NCBI GenBank assembly: GCA_005406025.1
Contig: BGZK01001564.1
Span: 62,001 to 126,000 of the forward strand
Source of the DNA: Eumeta japonica
Taxonomy: Eukaryota; Arthropoda; Insecta; Lepidoptera; Psychidae
Length of the DNA stretch: 64,000 nucleotides
Direction: 5' to 3'
The notes under the pieces were generated by a model, which was not told where the DNA came from, made no database searches, and saw nothing but the letters and a program-made list of their open reading frames with translations. Positions within the stretch are counted from its first letter, which is position 1. Every line of letters starts with the position of its first letter. A program made the position numbers and the translations under genes. This document shows positions 11,411 through 22,241 of this stretch, in pieces.

Positions 11411-12259
11411 TTATTCCGAAGTAATTTTTTTTTTATATGATTTTCTCCCGTGAGGTGTGTTAGGAGTACTCTTTTGAATGCTCCAACAGTAATCGGCCAT
11501 CATATTTATGTTCCCGTATCCTTGATATCTCTCCTCCAAGGTGTGAATATCCTGATGAAAGCGCTCCCCTCGTTTCTCGTTTAGGTTACCGAGATTTTCA
11601 GGAAAACAGTCTAGATGGCTGTGAAGGTAGTGAAGCTTAATACTCATGTTGCATCCGAGCTGCTGGATGTGTATCAGCAACTATCAACGTGCTGAATGTA
11701 GCCATCAGACTTTCTATTTCCCAAAAAAATCCGTACTAACCAAACAAACTCTTCCCATGCTCATTTCTCGATAGCTGTCATGCTGTTGATGAAGTAGCAG
11801 ATTCTAAGTTAGGATATGTCCACTTCGAGCAATTTTCATTGTTTATTTCTATGATTTTCGTAACACAGAAATAACAGTCATCATGATGATTGGATGGTTC
11901 ACGTCAGATCATTGGAGATTTATACTTAAAAGAGGGTCTTTTTTGAGATTGTGTTGTCTTAAGATTTTGCGATCATGGGCATATGATCGCAAAATATAAA
12001 CACAATTTTTACATGCCAAACTACGTATCCAGGGCTTAGCATTCGTCGGCAATGGAAACCCAAGTTAGTCCAAGTATGCTTTTTTCACGAAGTCCGATAC
12101 ATTCAAACGGAATTTTTTGAACATATATTTTCCACAAATAACACAAAAACAATTAGGATTGTTTAAACACGACCTCCTCCTTGAGGAAGACACAATGACA
12201 GAAACTAGTTTAGTTACACCGCTATTGATAGAAGCTATCGACCACTCATGCAAATTCAA
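11411..12259 (-). pseudogene. Degraded copy of an arthropod-wide Cys-motif protein family, probably transposon-derived
   Basis: Two minus-strand open frames belong to one broken gene. The first (12259-12065) contains NPNCFCVICGKYMFK and FRLNVSDFVKKAYLD, a CxxC module. Reading on through frameshifts gives a CKNC pair near 12010 and pieces resembling NHHDDCYFC near 11890. The second (11680-11411) reads LLIHIQQLGCNMSIKLHYLH, SHLDCFPENLG, EKRGERFHQDIHTLEERYQG and MMADYCW. I recall this combination (CxxC N-terminus, then NMS.K.HFLHSHLDFFPENLG...GERFHQD) as an uncharacterised family repeated in many arthropod genomes, likely carried by mobile DNA. Compared with remembered members, the central part is missing, and stops and frameshifts are present. 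It lies antisense in the mGluR intron. Function is unknown. Confidence 0.6.
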
Positions 12260-14274
12260 GACGGCACCTGTATTGCACTAATCAGAGCTGCTACAAAAAA
12301 TCTGAAGATAGATTCGAAATCAGCGCACCCAAATTAGTAAACAACAGTAGAAGAATCTCATGCAACAAAAAAAAAGGTCACTTTTGTTGTTCTGTGTAAT
12401 TTGCATTGCCGAATATAACCTGATTATAATTAATCCTATAAATAGCATATTTTGTTTCGGAGCACAAAGAAGTTTTGTTTTGCCGACACAATTCCCGAAG
12501 GGAATTACGTACGAAAATAGAACATTAAACGGCTTGTTACCTGACTTTATACAATGTTAAAATAGAACGAAGGGATTTTCTAAATAAATTTATGCTCCGA
12601 GGTCGTTTTATATTTTTTTAGGATATTTATGGATGTGATGTGCGGTTGTGCGCGTGCGTGCGGACGTTTACAACTTTCTAGAAGGTATGAAGAAAAAACA
12701 CTGCCTAATCTTACCTATAACTAAATTTCAAATTCTTTGAAATTACGTTACGAATTCGGGAACGCGACCGCTATGAAGATTTGGAAAATTTATTGTCGAA
12801 GGAAATATTTTGTCTTTCTATATGACCACAGACTAAACACAACAACAGTATTATATTTTATATAATAAAATGTCATAAGGGTATAAATTTATTATAGCCT
12901 TTATGCCATTTAATGTTAATATAATATTTTATAATAATGCGGAAATTTTAAACGCATTGCGTTAATCGTATTATTTCAAGTTGCATATTATTGTTCATGT
13001 TTTAAATTTTTAATTAGTAAGTACGAAGTGCACTGTGGTGGTTCATTGGATTTAACTCGCAAGTTATTATATAACAATGTGACTACATCAAATAAAGTCC
13101 TTTTATCGATTCACAATAAATGAGAAATTTTACGATATAATGAATATTTACCAGAGCGGCTTCACCTCCGTGGACATAAAGTGGATTCCTTAATCTTTCG
13201 TATTGATCACATTCTAATCTCACTCCTGATTTATCTCGATACCTATTTTGATCTTGTGGCCGGTTTCAATACCGATCCTGCTTAGATTACCAATCCTAGC
13301 ACCGCTAATATTTTAAATAAACGAAGTGCGTTTTATGCTTTACACTATGACATATAAATCCTACTGCAACTATGGAGAATTATTTCGCTTGGACGATATA
13401 AATAAGTCTAATGACATTCATATTAACTACATGCATGTTCAAATACAGAATTAAAATTATAAGGTTTCTCTCAGTTCATTTACATCCCTACCGTTCGTTG
13501 ATAAATTCTTAATAATATAATATCGCAAGTGGTGCGATAGATACTTAATTTTAATTTGAAAAATATGAAAGCATACATAGCATATTTCTGGCTCATTCAA
13601 CCTACGTGTTGTATTTGAATTTTATTATACAACGTAATAAGAAGTAGTAAATTTATAAAATCATTCCCTTTTCTGGTACCTTCCATGTTTAAAATATTGT
13701 TTCAACTTTAATTTTTTTTGCTCAACTCTATAACTAACGGACTAAATAGTTCCACCAGTAAGTTCAAAAGGCCTCTCTTAACAAAAAATAGGGTCAATGC
13801 TAAAAGGTTTCCAGATAGTTTTTGTGGCGTTTTAGTATAGTAGTTTTTTGTTCACTTTCACTGTCGTGATAAGAGAGAAACAACTCTAACAAACTCATCA
13901 AATCAATGTGTAACGTAATACGTTCGTTACCGAGACCGAAACGAAATCGGGATAGGAAACGAGAACGGAAATATATTTATTTTTATAATTAGAGCCAAGA
14001 GCGAGTGAAATCGATTGAACAACAACGAAAACAGGTTTCCAAATAATGAGGAGACCGTACCGATTGATTGAAATGAGAAATTAGTGTCGTTATTTGTATT
14101 TATCTAGGCGTGTGCGCAAAGCATCCCCTTATATTCGACCTTTGTCCGCCACAGAACGTCCCTATCCTGTATTATTGTAATGAAAGTGGGCACGCGAAAG
14201 TAACGCGATATGGCCATTGTAACAAAGGCGAAGCATTAGAAGATACAAGTCAAAGAAAACACTAGAGCGGAACG

Positions 14275-14530
14275 GGAATGGGGGAACTGGCGAGGAATGA
14301 ACGGAGCCGGCGAATTGGGAAATCATATTGTCGCCGGCTTCGGTCCTTTGTAGGGGCTAGACAATGCTCCTCGGCGTCCGCGAAACTACGCAGATTTCTT
14401 CCCTTTTGCTGCTATTGGCCGCCGGCGGCGCTGCGTTCGCACAATGGCGTCGGCGGTCGTACGTTACTTACCGGCAACAGCTCTGATTTAATGGACGCGC
14501 GGACGCACGACGCGACATTAACGTATAAAT
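14275..14530. other. CpG-rich island in mGluR intron
   Basis: A GC-dense block in AT-rich intron with several GCCGGCG and GGCGGCGCTGCG motifs, a GCCGGCGA.../...TCGCCGGC inverted pair around 14307-14339, and CGGACGCACGACGCG near 14500. The 86-codon frame across it has low-complexity composition and no domain I recognise. It could be an intronic regulatory element or a promoter-proximal segment of another transcript. Confidence 0.6.
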
Positions 14531-14945
14531 TTCGATAAGGGATACACTGTTATCTATACTTAAATAAATTAAAACAGGGCTGATACGTTTCACATCTGAT
14601 TTTATTTTATTTTACTTCGAACGAACTCAGAATTGAGAAATCTGTACATTTTAACCTTAACCCAATACGCAAGCTTCCAAAGGTTTCTTATCCCCCGTTA
14701 CGTTATAGCACTGATCAATATTAAATTACTCAGTATAATTCGCTATACTTAATAAATTGAAAACTTTGAAAATAATTAAAATTCTTTCGCATGTACCTAT
14801 TATTTCTTGTCCGTTTAGCCACAGAACATATTTCTAAAAATACCTCAAGTCAATCAATTGTAATGACTTCAGTATAACGATGTTTGGATAAACAAATGTT
14901 ATTAAAATAATATATACATGACTTTATAATGCTTGCTTTGCTTAG

Positions 14946-14995
14946 CTCTGATTGATGTTCACACCAAATACTATGGTGTGAACATTAATCAAGAG
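14946..14995. repeat. Imperfect 21-bp inverted repeat
   Basis: Left arm 14946-14966 (ending GATGTTCACACCA) and right arm 14974-14995 (TGGTGTGAACATTAATCAAG start) pair with one mismatch and one 1-base bulge around a 7-base loop. It is compatible with a short hairpin or decayed foldback element. Confidence 0.75.
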
Positions 14996-16926
14996 GCGCA
15001 CGTCGTTATCAACAATGTTCTGGCATTTGAAATGAAATTAGCACGATCTAATCTAATTAAAATATGTATATATTATGATTTATTTCTAAGGCTTCTCGGT
15101 AATTTAATGATTGCCATCCAGAAAACAAGTAGATCCTGATCACAATATGCACCAATTTGATGAGCTAAGCGGTTTTTACCAGAGATGTTCATTAAAAATA
15201 GCATTTTATCGTAATATATACACATTGACACAATACACACACTAGGGACTAATTTATTCCCAAAGTGTAAATAAACGTATGAAACTCCTAACAGCTTCAA
15301 TCTCGGTATCACATCATAAATGAAAGATGGGTTTCTCAAACACTACTTAAATACATTAAAGATACAAGCGGGGGAATATTTGAAAGGCTTGCGGGGTCGC
15401 AGCCCTCAGGCCTCCACCGAATCTAATTAAGTCAGTTTGATTGAAGCAAATCCTATTAAAGAAATAATTCAGAAGCGTTATTTCTATTTTAATTAATTCT
15501 CTCGATAAATCCCGGGGCGGCATTACTTGAAGATGTAACGCGGCGTGCTTTGTCAAGCGGAAAAATAGTCACAAGTTGGAAGAAAATTTATTATGCTTTG
15601 GGATAACTTGTGATACTCTCCTTAGATTTGTAGTTCATTTTTTATTTTTCATAAACGGTTCCTTATTATTGTTATATTTTTTTGTATTACCATTACACCC
15701 ATTATTAGTAACAGTATTCGTTGATTATCATTTATTAGTAACCTTTTCCATGAATTTTATCCTTCATATGTTTCAATAATTATTTCTTCATAATAACAAC
15801 AACGTTGAGTTAGGTTATACTCATTTCAACTTAACTGACTACATTTTGCACGTTTTAACATTAGTTTTACCAATTGTTTTTCGGTATATCCATACCTTAT
15901 AAATCAATATTTTCCAATAAGAATCAATCGGTCTTTGGTGAGATTAATTTTTTTTTTTAACATTTCTCAATTATAATATACTATTTGATCATAATGTAAG
16001 ACAAGTGATTCCATCGGTTTTGCACTTGTTTTCATACATTAATTGAATGTTTAAATACACAGGTAGGATTCGTAGCACATTCGCTCTTCTGACCGATACG
16101 TATTTAACCTGCTTCTAGCGCTAGATTACCTAAATGGTTGAGCTAAAATGGACGTCATCTTAAATGTTTTAAAGGCTGCCTACAAGGTACTTAATAAAAA
16201 CAGTGTATCGGAAATTTTATTATGAACTAGTGCTTTAGTTAGTAAAATTTATAGCTCATTTTTGTTATTGTTAAATTTCTCCTGCATAATTAGCTGTTTA
16301 TGGACTATGGATCATGCATTTCGTAAAATCGGCCACGCATGGTGCAAGATTACGTAGTCATTGTGTGTAGAAAATGTTAAAGGTTTTAACACTTAATAAT
16401 GATAATTATTATCATTATTACTAGAAAATTCCATTATTTATCTATATAATGAAAAAGCTAGGAAATTTCAAAACATTCTATTTTATAGGTTTCCCTTCAT
16501 ACGTCCAAATGCGTACGTCGCAGAATACTCAAAAGTATTTTTTGTTAATAGTTCCTGAATCAAACAATTTAAATGGGTAATGGATTACGTTGTAACGTGC
16601 TGTATATTTTGTAAAAAAAAATTCTATCGTTCTTATATCAAACATCTGTATTATCAATCAATAACAATAGCCATAATATCACACAACTAGACTCCTAAAA
16701 AATGAAATAACACTTATTTCTCCTTAAACTAATGTCTACATTTGGAGTATTAATCTATAAATTATATACCGTTACGTTCGTATGAGCTGTACGTCTAAAT
16801 CCATGAAATATTGATTATCAAAAATGTTATTATATACCCATCTTTATCGGTGTATGAGTTTATAGCGTTTTTTTTTTGAAACAAAATATTATAGCAATTG
16901 CAAGCTTTCATTAATTTTATAAGGAA

Positions 16927-17350
16927 CTAGCGACCCGCCTCGGCTTCTCACGGGTAGCACTAATTATCTATAGCCAGATGACTTTCGATGGATGAATGAG
17001 AGCTGTCATGTAATGAAGTTTTAGCAGATATCTATAGGTATAGTGTCTTGCTACGTCCAAGAAAAGTATGACACAAAATTTCCAAAAAACAAAAAAAAAT
17101 CTTTTAATCTGATTACCACCAAACTTCCTTTAATTGTGGATGTTCAAAAATAGAAACAATCTAATTTTATATCAATTTGTAGGAAAAGTATGACAGCAAA
17201 TTGCTAAAAAACAAAAAAATCTGTTCATTCAATCAGTACTAAACTTCATAGGGTCACTCTCTGAGTCAATCTAAAGTTTCCCGAAAAGTTTATAAAAATT
17301 GGTCCAGCCTTTGTCGAGTCCATAGAGGCAATAGATACATTGATTTTTAT
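16927..17350 (+). repeat. RTE-like LINE or SINE terminus, internally duplicated
   Basis: Begins ACTAGCGACCCGCCTCGGCT and CACGGGTAGCAC, a recalled lepidopteran element end. Inside are two copies, about 118 bp apart, of GAAAAGTATGACA(C/G)(A/C)AAATT..C.AAAAAACAAAAAAA (17060 and 17178). The segment then runs into GTTTATAAAAATTGGTCCAG and a CTTTGTCGAG motif typical of '...aaatcggtccagccgtttcgag'. No protein remnant is visible. The duplicated middle may be a tandem unit of the element. Confidence 0.55.
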
Positions 17351-17494
17351 ACATGTATAAATTTTAATTTTTATCCAAATAATTACTGTTTACAAAAAAG
17401 CGTATACAAAAAATATTCATTTATTATATTCAAATTATATTGATTATGCAGTTTACATTAGCAAAATAAAGCCAACGACAGGAGCTTTCACCAG

Positions 17495-17790
17495 TAGGAA
17501 GTCATCAATTTCACTCCGACATAGTCGAATGCGAGCTTTAAAGCCCTTTAAGCTCGTCACTCACCCGTTAAGCCGACGGCCGGTCGGCGTCGCCCACGCC
17601 CCGCCACTCGTAGCGCGCGTCATCGGCGTGGGCCCGACACGACGTCCGCTAGGCGGAGCCGCGAGGTCAACGAGGTGATGCGGTTTGTACCGCCATTAAA
17701 CGTCTACTTCCCCTGGACGACGGGCGGGCGTATAGTGTCCCAACCGACGCCCGTCCCAACCCGCTCACAGCTTGCGCATGAGACTGGTAA
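17495..17790. other. GC-rich, hairpin-prone block in mGluR intron
   Basis: The strongest GC island of the intron, beginning about 900 bp before the TM6-7 exon. GGCGTCGCCCACGCC (17585 onward) can pair with GGCGTGGGCCCGAC (17625 onward) with a small bulge. GACGGGCGGGCG and GACGCCCGTC around 17720-17755 are also partly complementary. No open frame of note covers it, which argues against an exon. A structured non-coding transcript, a regulatory CpG island or an old GC-rich repeat are the options. Confidence 0.6.
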
Positions 17791-18374
17791 AGTGTGGATG
17801 CAGCGGACTTGATAAATGAACTGTAGGTATGAATAGTGGGGGTAGTTAAGTATCTAAGCTACTCATGTGTTTAACACGAGGATCTCATGTAACCCTCGGA
17901 CACGGACGTTATCATCGCATGGATATTGACAGTCTTAAACAGCCGTGGCGACACTAAATTAGCGTGATAAAAATCTAACAAATAATTTAAAAAAATACGA
18001 ATACGTAAAAGTGAACGAAAAAAAAAATAATACAAAAAATCATCCAATCGAATATTTGTTTTCGACTAATATTTGCAGTTTACACATATTTCTAGAAGCA
18101 ATCACAACGCAAATCGCTTGGAGAGAGGAAAACCTGTTAAGATGTCGGGTTATTAGTTGAGCAACAACCTCGCTTTTCCTAGATATTTTCCTGGATAGAA
18201 TGACCATCGAGCTGATAATTTATAAAGACAAGCTCCAATTCTACTTATTTAATTAACTTTATAGTCAGTCGTGTAACCTGCGATAAAGAGATGCGGTGAT
18301 ATATCTATTAATTATTATTATGAATAACTTTTAATCATAAAACTATTTTAACAACCACATGGTACGTTGTCCAG

Positions 18375-18526
18375 GCTTTACGATGTACACCACTTGCGTG
18401 ATATGGCTGGCCTTCGTGCCCCTGTACTTCGGGACCGCCAGCCACGTGCCCCTGCGCGTCACCAGCATGGCTGTCACTATATCCCTCAGCGCCAGCGTCA
18501 CTCTTGTCTGTCTCTTCTCGCCCAAG
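18375..18526 (+). CDS. Metabotropic glutamate receptor, exon encoding TM6-TM7
   Basis: The first two bases (GC) complete the Gly codon begun at 8197. The frame then gives FTMYTTCVIWLAFVPLYFGT (TM6, with the conserved Trp of the CxIWLAFxP motif), a short extracellular loop ASHVPL, and RVTSMAVTISLSASVTLVC with LFSPK (TM7 and its cytoplasmic end). These segments are near-invariant in insect mGluRA-type receptors as I remember them. The acceptor is TTGTCCAG ending 18374. The donor at 18527 is GTACGT. The exon is 152 bp, ends in phase 0, and is uninterrupted. A minus-strand open frame over the same bases is an antisense shadow. Confidence 0.95.
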
Positions 18527-18991
18527 GTACGTGAATCTCTTTTTCCTGTGCTTCAGAGGAAAGTGAGGCTCAAATCATTACATACTTCTGAGCTTTCAAA
18601 GTGTGAACATATAAAAATCTACGTGCTCTATAATTATACCACAATCTTTTCAATATCAATATTCTAATAAATATCAATATTTTTTTGCAACCAACATTTT
18701 TTTTTAAAATACGTCGAATTATCTATTGTATTTGATAACGAGCATGGTGCACCATCACCACACTTATATAGATGTATACATATTTATATACTTCTTGGTA
18801 GCGTCTCTAACGATTCGGATGAAATTGTGTATTTGCACAATGGTTTATCTATATAGTATATATGCATTATTGGAAACTAATAAACGCAACCTTTCCTATG
18901 GGAAGTTATTACATTGCCAAGACCAACTCTGAAAGATGCTGAGTGAAGCTCGATCGTCTAGATACTTATAAGAAACATTTTATCCGACCAG
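18527..18991 (+). other. mGluR intron, 465 bp
   Basis: AT-rich interval between the TM7 exon and the juxtamembrane exon. Nothing is recognisable besides the splice signals (GTACGT donor, CGACCAG acceptor with a weak pyrimidine tract). The open frame at 18726-18932 shows no recognisable domain. Confidence 0.88.
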
Positions 18992-19109
18992 TTGTACATA
19001 ATCTTGGTGAGGCCGGAAAGGAACGTGCGCCAGAGCATCATGCCGGTGCGCTACAGCCGGAAGCCGCCGGCGCATACGCACAACCATTTCGCTGTCCAGA
19101 CGCATGCCA
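18992..19109 (+). CDS. Metabotropic glutamate receptor, juxtamembrane C-tail exon
   Basis: Reads LYIILVRPERNVRQSIMPVR directly after the LFSPK of TM7. This is the canonical mGluR junction, whose basic juxtamembrane stretch lies on the inner membrane face. YSRKPPAHTHNHFAVQTHA then opens the divergent tail, with a His-rich HTHNH patch. The acceptor is CAG ending 18991. The donor at 19110 is GTGAGT, a strong site, and leaves one base (A) that completes a Lys codon with AA at 19977. No internal stop is present. It is conserved at its start and species-specific at its end. Confidence 0.93.
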
Positions 19110-19976
19110 GTGAGTGCACAAAACTGGAAAAATTATAACATTCATTGATTTTTCATACAATAGCTTTAAATCCATCGTTCACAAGCTATAAAATTGACTA
19201 GATATAAGCTTGTCACTATAAGTTAGAATTCACTTTTATAAATAAAAAGTAATAAAAATTGGAATGTAGGTATTTTGAACTCTAGTGTAGATTTAGGTTC
19301 TAGGTATCAGTTGAAAAAAAATAGTTTGAATTAAAAAAATACCACAAACATTGGTTTAGTCATATACGATATTACTGATACGATTCAGATGATAAATGTT
19401 ATATGATTTCATGATGTTTCATTTCATGAATAAATCATTAAAACTGTAACACGAAAAGGCGTAGAAAAGGTTGTAAATGTGTAATAACTCGAGCTGATAA
19501 GGTAGGTTTATAAAGTGTTAATGCGCATAATGACAATAAAATAAAATTGCGCCTGGACGGACGTGATTCAATATTTTTTATCCTCACCTCCGATCTAGTA
19601 TTTTAGCACACATGTTTTCTTACCTTATGTATTATAAGTAGATTTAGTGAAAGACAAAAAAATATTTTTATATACCTTTATGAAGGTTAGACAGTTATGT
19701 ACATTGTACATTAAAAATGTTGTTTATTCTAAAGATACAGCCCAAGGTAATTAAAAAAATTCTGGGCAAATTAAGTAGAAACCATATTTTTGGACATGTG
19801 CTTATTCCTTTTAGCCAAACCCGAAGATGGATCAAAATGGAAATCTATGTGGCTTGAGGATTGTGTTTACGATAAATAATTAAGCATATTCCTTTAAAGG
19901 TGTACATAATTTCAGTAAAAGAGGTTGTACTAACCATTCTTAATTGCATCGTTGGCATTGCCATTCCGTTTTTCAG
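19110..19976 (+). other. mGluR intron, 867 bp
   Basis: AT-rich, with no recognisable exon or repeat. It ends in a strong pyrimidine tract and acceptor (CCGTTTTTCAG) at 19966-19976. Confidence 0.88.
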
Positions 19977-20233
19977 AACCTCTGTGCGCGGACAAGGAAA
20001 CGCAAACGGATCCGGCGGAGTTTGCGAGAATGGCGAACGGGCATTCCTGTGTCGGCAACAGCGCCAACGAGCACGTGAACGACAAGCGGCAGGGCGACGT
20101 ACCTTCGACCGACGAAGAGGCCACGGCGCCCAACACGCCCGCGACCAGGGAGTGCGCCAATCATATATCGGCAAAACAAGGCCCGACGGAGAAGCACAAC
20201 GAGACGCCGATCCGTACCGAAAAGGCTTTATAG
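19977..20233 (+). CDS. Metabotropic glutamate receptor, terminal exon, C-terminal tail and stop
   Basis: Joined in phase 1 to the previous exon, it encodes about 84 further residues beginning (K)PLCADKETQTDPAEFARMA and ending TPIRTEKAL before TAG at 20231-20233. The tail is hydrophilic, rich in Glu, Asp, Asn, Thr and Pro with scattered Lys, and has no membrane segment, as expected for an intracellular regulatory tail. ETQTDP and DEEAT are candidate interaction or phosphorylation patches, but I do not recognise a defined motif. Codon third positions remain GC-rich. Several long overlapping frames on both strands here are shadows of this GC-rich exon. The tail is far less conserved than the membrane core, so its call rests on splice-frame continuity. 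Confidence 0.85.
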
Positions 20234-20710
20234 CAACAAGAGAAATCTTCACATATCTCCTGCTCTTCGAACGACGACCGCCCGCCGAAACGGGACGCTG
20301 CACGCCCCGGGACATGCTCCAGTTGTAAACTTAGAGGAAGGAAACCCATCGTCGTATAACTCCTTGCGTTTTTATGCCCTTAGTCGGGCCCGAGCTCGTG
20401 AAATCTCAGATGTGAGTCGCGACGGTTTCTTCCTAAATAAGTGCTTTAAATTTTCGTGTAACTTAATATAATGTATATCTATATATAACTTATAAAGCGG
20501 TCGTTTAAAGTTAGATAAGTTGAACTCATCACATTTCTTTAGTTATTTAACTCTTCTACTACTGTGAAAATTATTAAAATGTACATAAATTATATGTTAC
20601 TGTATATTTCTAAAATTTAAGCAGCTACTTAATTGTAGAGAATGCTAGGATTCATCTTATTCTGTGTATCTAATAGATAAGGCAAAGATACAATATGTAC
20701 ATATATAAAC

Positions 20711-20716
20711 AATAAA
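20711..20716 (+). promoter_or_regulatory. Candidate proximal polyadenylation signal
   Basis: AATAAA in AACAATAAAAGGCG, 478 bases after the receptor stop codon. A TGTACATAAATTGT stretch follows about 25 bases later. Confidence 0.4.
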
Positions 20717-21523
20717 AGGCGAACAGTGATAATTATTGTACATAAATTGTAAATATTAATAGCTCCAAGAAATATTTTTGTGTACAGGGCGGGCACTGAG
20801 CCGGGGCAGTTAAAAGTACGGACAAAAAAAAAGAGAAACTTAGAAAGTTAATAACTTAGACACTCATTAGTTCTAAAACAACAATTAGGAGGAGAAGGAA
20901 ACCATAAATTTTTACGTCGCGTCCCCGCAATATTTCTTCCACAACAATGACGATTCAAATGCAAATTACCAGTAACTCTTGGTGTAATTTAATACGAGTT
21001 TCCTGTTGTTTTAATTTGCGCACGGGCCCCGCGCCCGCGGCGTCCCCTGGCGCTGATTGATCTCCCTTATATCCATAAATCACTTCCGCTAATGAAACGT
21101 CTACATACTAAGCTAGTAGCCACTTGACCGAAAATTGGTTACTTATTATAACTAAGGCCTAAATGTTAAATTTATCGTTGAAAATAACGTCTCCAACACC
21201 ACTTAAGAACAATGATTGCAGAGAAAAATTTCCAAGCATGAATCTATGCTTGTGCACTGCATTTACCTATAAGGTTGTATTTATTAAACATATCCAACTT
21301 CTGTAAAAATATTATAATAAAATTGTTAATGTCACTGTGCGTGTTAATTTTTGTAGATCCATGGATGTAGTGACGTTAGTATAATATGTATATTGTGATT
21401 AAAGCTTAGAATTAGCGAGTAGTGTAAAGTTTGGCCGAACTTTGTGTAACTGCCTTTTGCCGGCCCTGTACGTGACGCTCAAGAAATATTATGTAAATAG
21501 TTATAAGATTTATTTATCGAAAC

Positions 21524-21529
21524 AATAAA
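21524..21529 (+). promoter_or_regulatory. Candidate distal polyadenylation signal
   Basis: AATAAA in GAAACAATAAACGGTGTTG, with GTGTTGATGTTTTGC just downstream. The spacing and GU-rich context look better than at the proximal hexamer. Confidence 0.5.
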
Positions 21530-21949
21530 CGGTGTTGATGTTTTGCTAACTTTCGTTTTTATTTACTCGTTGCATAAATACAACACATATGAATGGTACA
21601 ATACGACTAAATTATGGCCGAAAGGATTCCAACGATTCTTTTGTCAGTACAGTCGTAAAAAATGTATAAGAGACGTGAAAACGTCAAAGTAAATTTTGAT
21701 ATTTTTGCAACTTCAAACCGATCCTTTTTTCACCCTCACCCCGGAAGTTGCCGAAATTTTAGGGATTCATATGAATAATGACGTTCAGGAATGATCGATC
21801 TTAAAAACGTTATTTGACGTCTATCTCTTTGTGGGTGTAATACCTTAAAGACTTTTCGTTTGAAAAAAATGGTCGTTAGTTTGTCGAAATCTAAATATAT
21901 TACTTTGTACGATAACATTTATGTTTTAACCAAATGAGAGTAGAAAAAG

Positions 21950-22241
21950 GTATATACGGTCATCTGGATATAGGCAATGGATGAATGAAAGTAGACTAAA
22001 AAACAAATCTATATTGCAAATGTATGTAACGGAAAGGTCGGCAAGGATCTTCCTGAAAAATCGTATGCCCACCAAATTAGTGGCAAATCAAAAAGCGCCA
22101 AATTTCAAGTATCGGAAAACGAAAAGTATGAAACAATTGAAGGATGTCAATGAAGCAACAGAGATACCCAAAGATCGTGTCATGTACCATCTGTGGTCTC
22201 TGCCTTCACTTCTGGGAATTAAGCGAACTGAGTTTATTTAA
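21950..22241 (+). pseudogene. C-terminal end of a non-LTR retrotransposon ORF (same family as 23.0-25.6 kb)
   Basis: A GGTCATCTGGAT stretch (GHLD) is followed, after a frame slip, by MNESRLKNKSILQMYVTERS, then FKYRKTKSMKQLKDVNEATE and KDRVMYHLW. I recall the same order (WFGHLERMNESRL ... KRLMDVSEAREICKDRTMW) as the extreme C-terminus of an insect non-LTR polyprotein. The neighbouring element at 23.0-25.6 kb ends at WFGHL, exactly where this fragment starts. No AATAAA or simple-repeat tail was seen after the stop at 22241. It is inactive because it lacks every catalytic domain. Confidence 0.6.

Larger units (their letters stand above)
8198..18374 (+). other. mGluR intron, 10.2 kb
   Basis: The largest intron in view, bounded by a GTAAGC donor and a TTGTCCAG acceptor. 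Most of it is AT-rich and featureless. Within it are three CpG-rich islands (8640-8935, 14275-14530, 17495-17790), a two-copy minus-strand 120-bp repeat array, a minus-strand pseudogene at 11.4-12.3 kb, several inverted repeats and three retroelement tails. A further moderately GC-rich stretch near 15360-15560 shows no clear coding or repeat signature. I saw no extra receptor exon in frame, and the flanking exons join without needing one. Confidence 0.85.
20234..21545 (+). other. Probable 3' UTR of the mGluR gene
   Basis: Follows the receptor stop codon. The first 180 bases are GC-balanced, then the sequence becomes AT-rich with GTACAT/TGTATAT runs. AATAAA hexamers occur at 20711-20716 and 21524-21529. 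The latter is followed within 20-30 bases by a GTGTTGATGTTTTGC stretch that could serve as a downstream GU-rich element. A GC-rich patch (CACGGGCCCCGCGCCCGCGG) lies near 21022. The extent depends on which signal is used and is inferred. Confidence 0.6.

Noticed and set aside
18343..18525. Minus-strand open frame opposite the TM6-TM7 exon
   Set aside because: Antisense shadow of the conserved receptor exon.
19845..20328. Long open frames on both strands over the receptor terminal exon (up to 156 codons, minus)
   Set aside because: They overlap a well-supported in-frame exon of high GC content, which suppresses stop codons in other frames. Their translations are Arg/Ala/Ser-rich with no domain.
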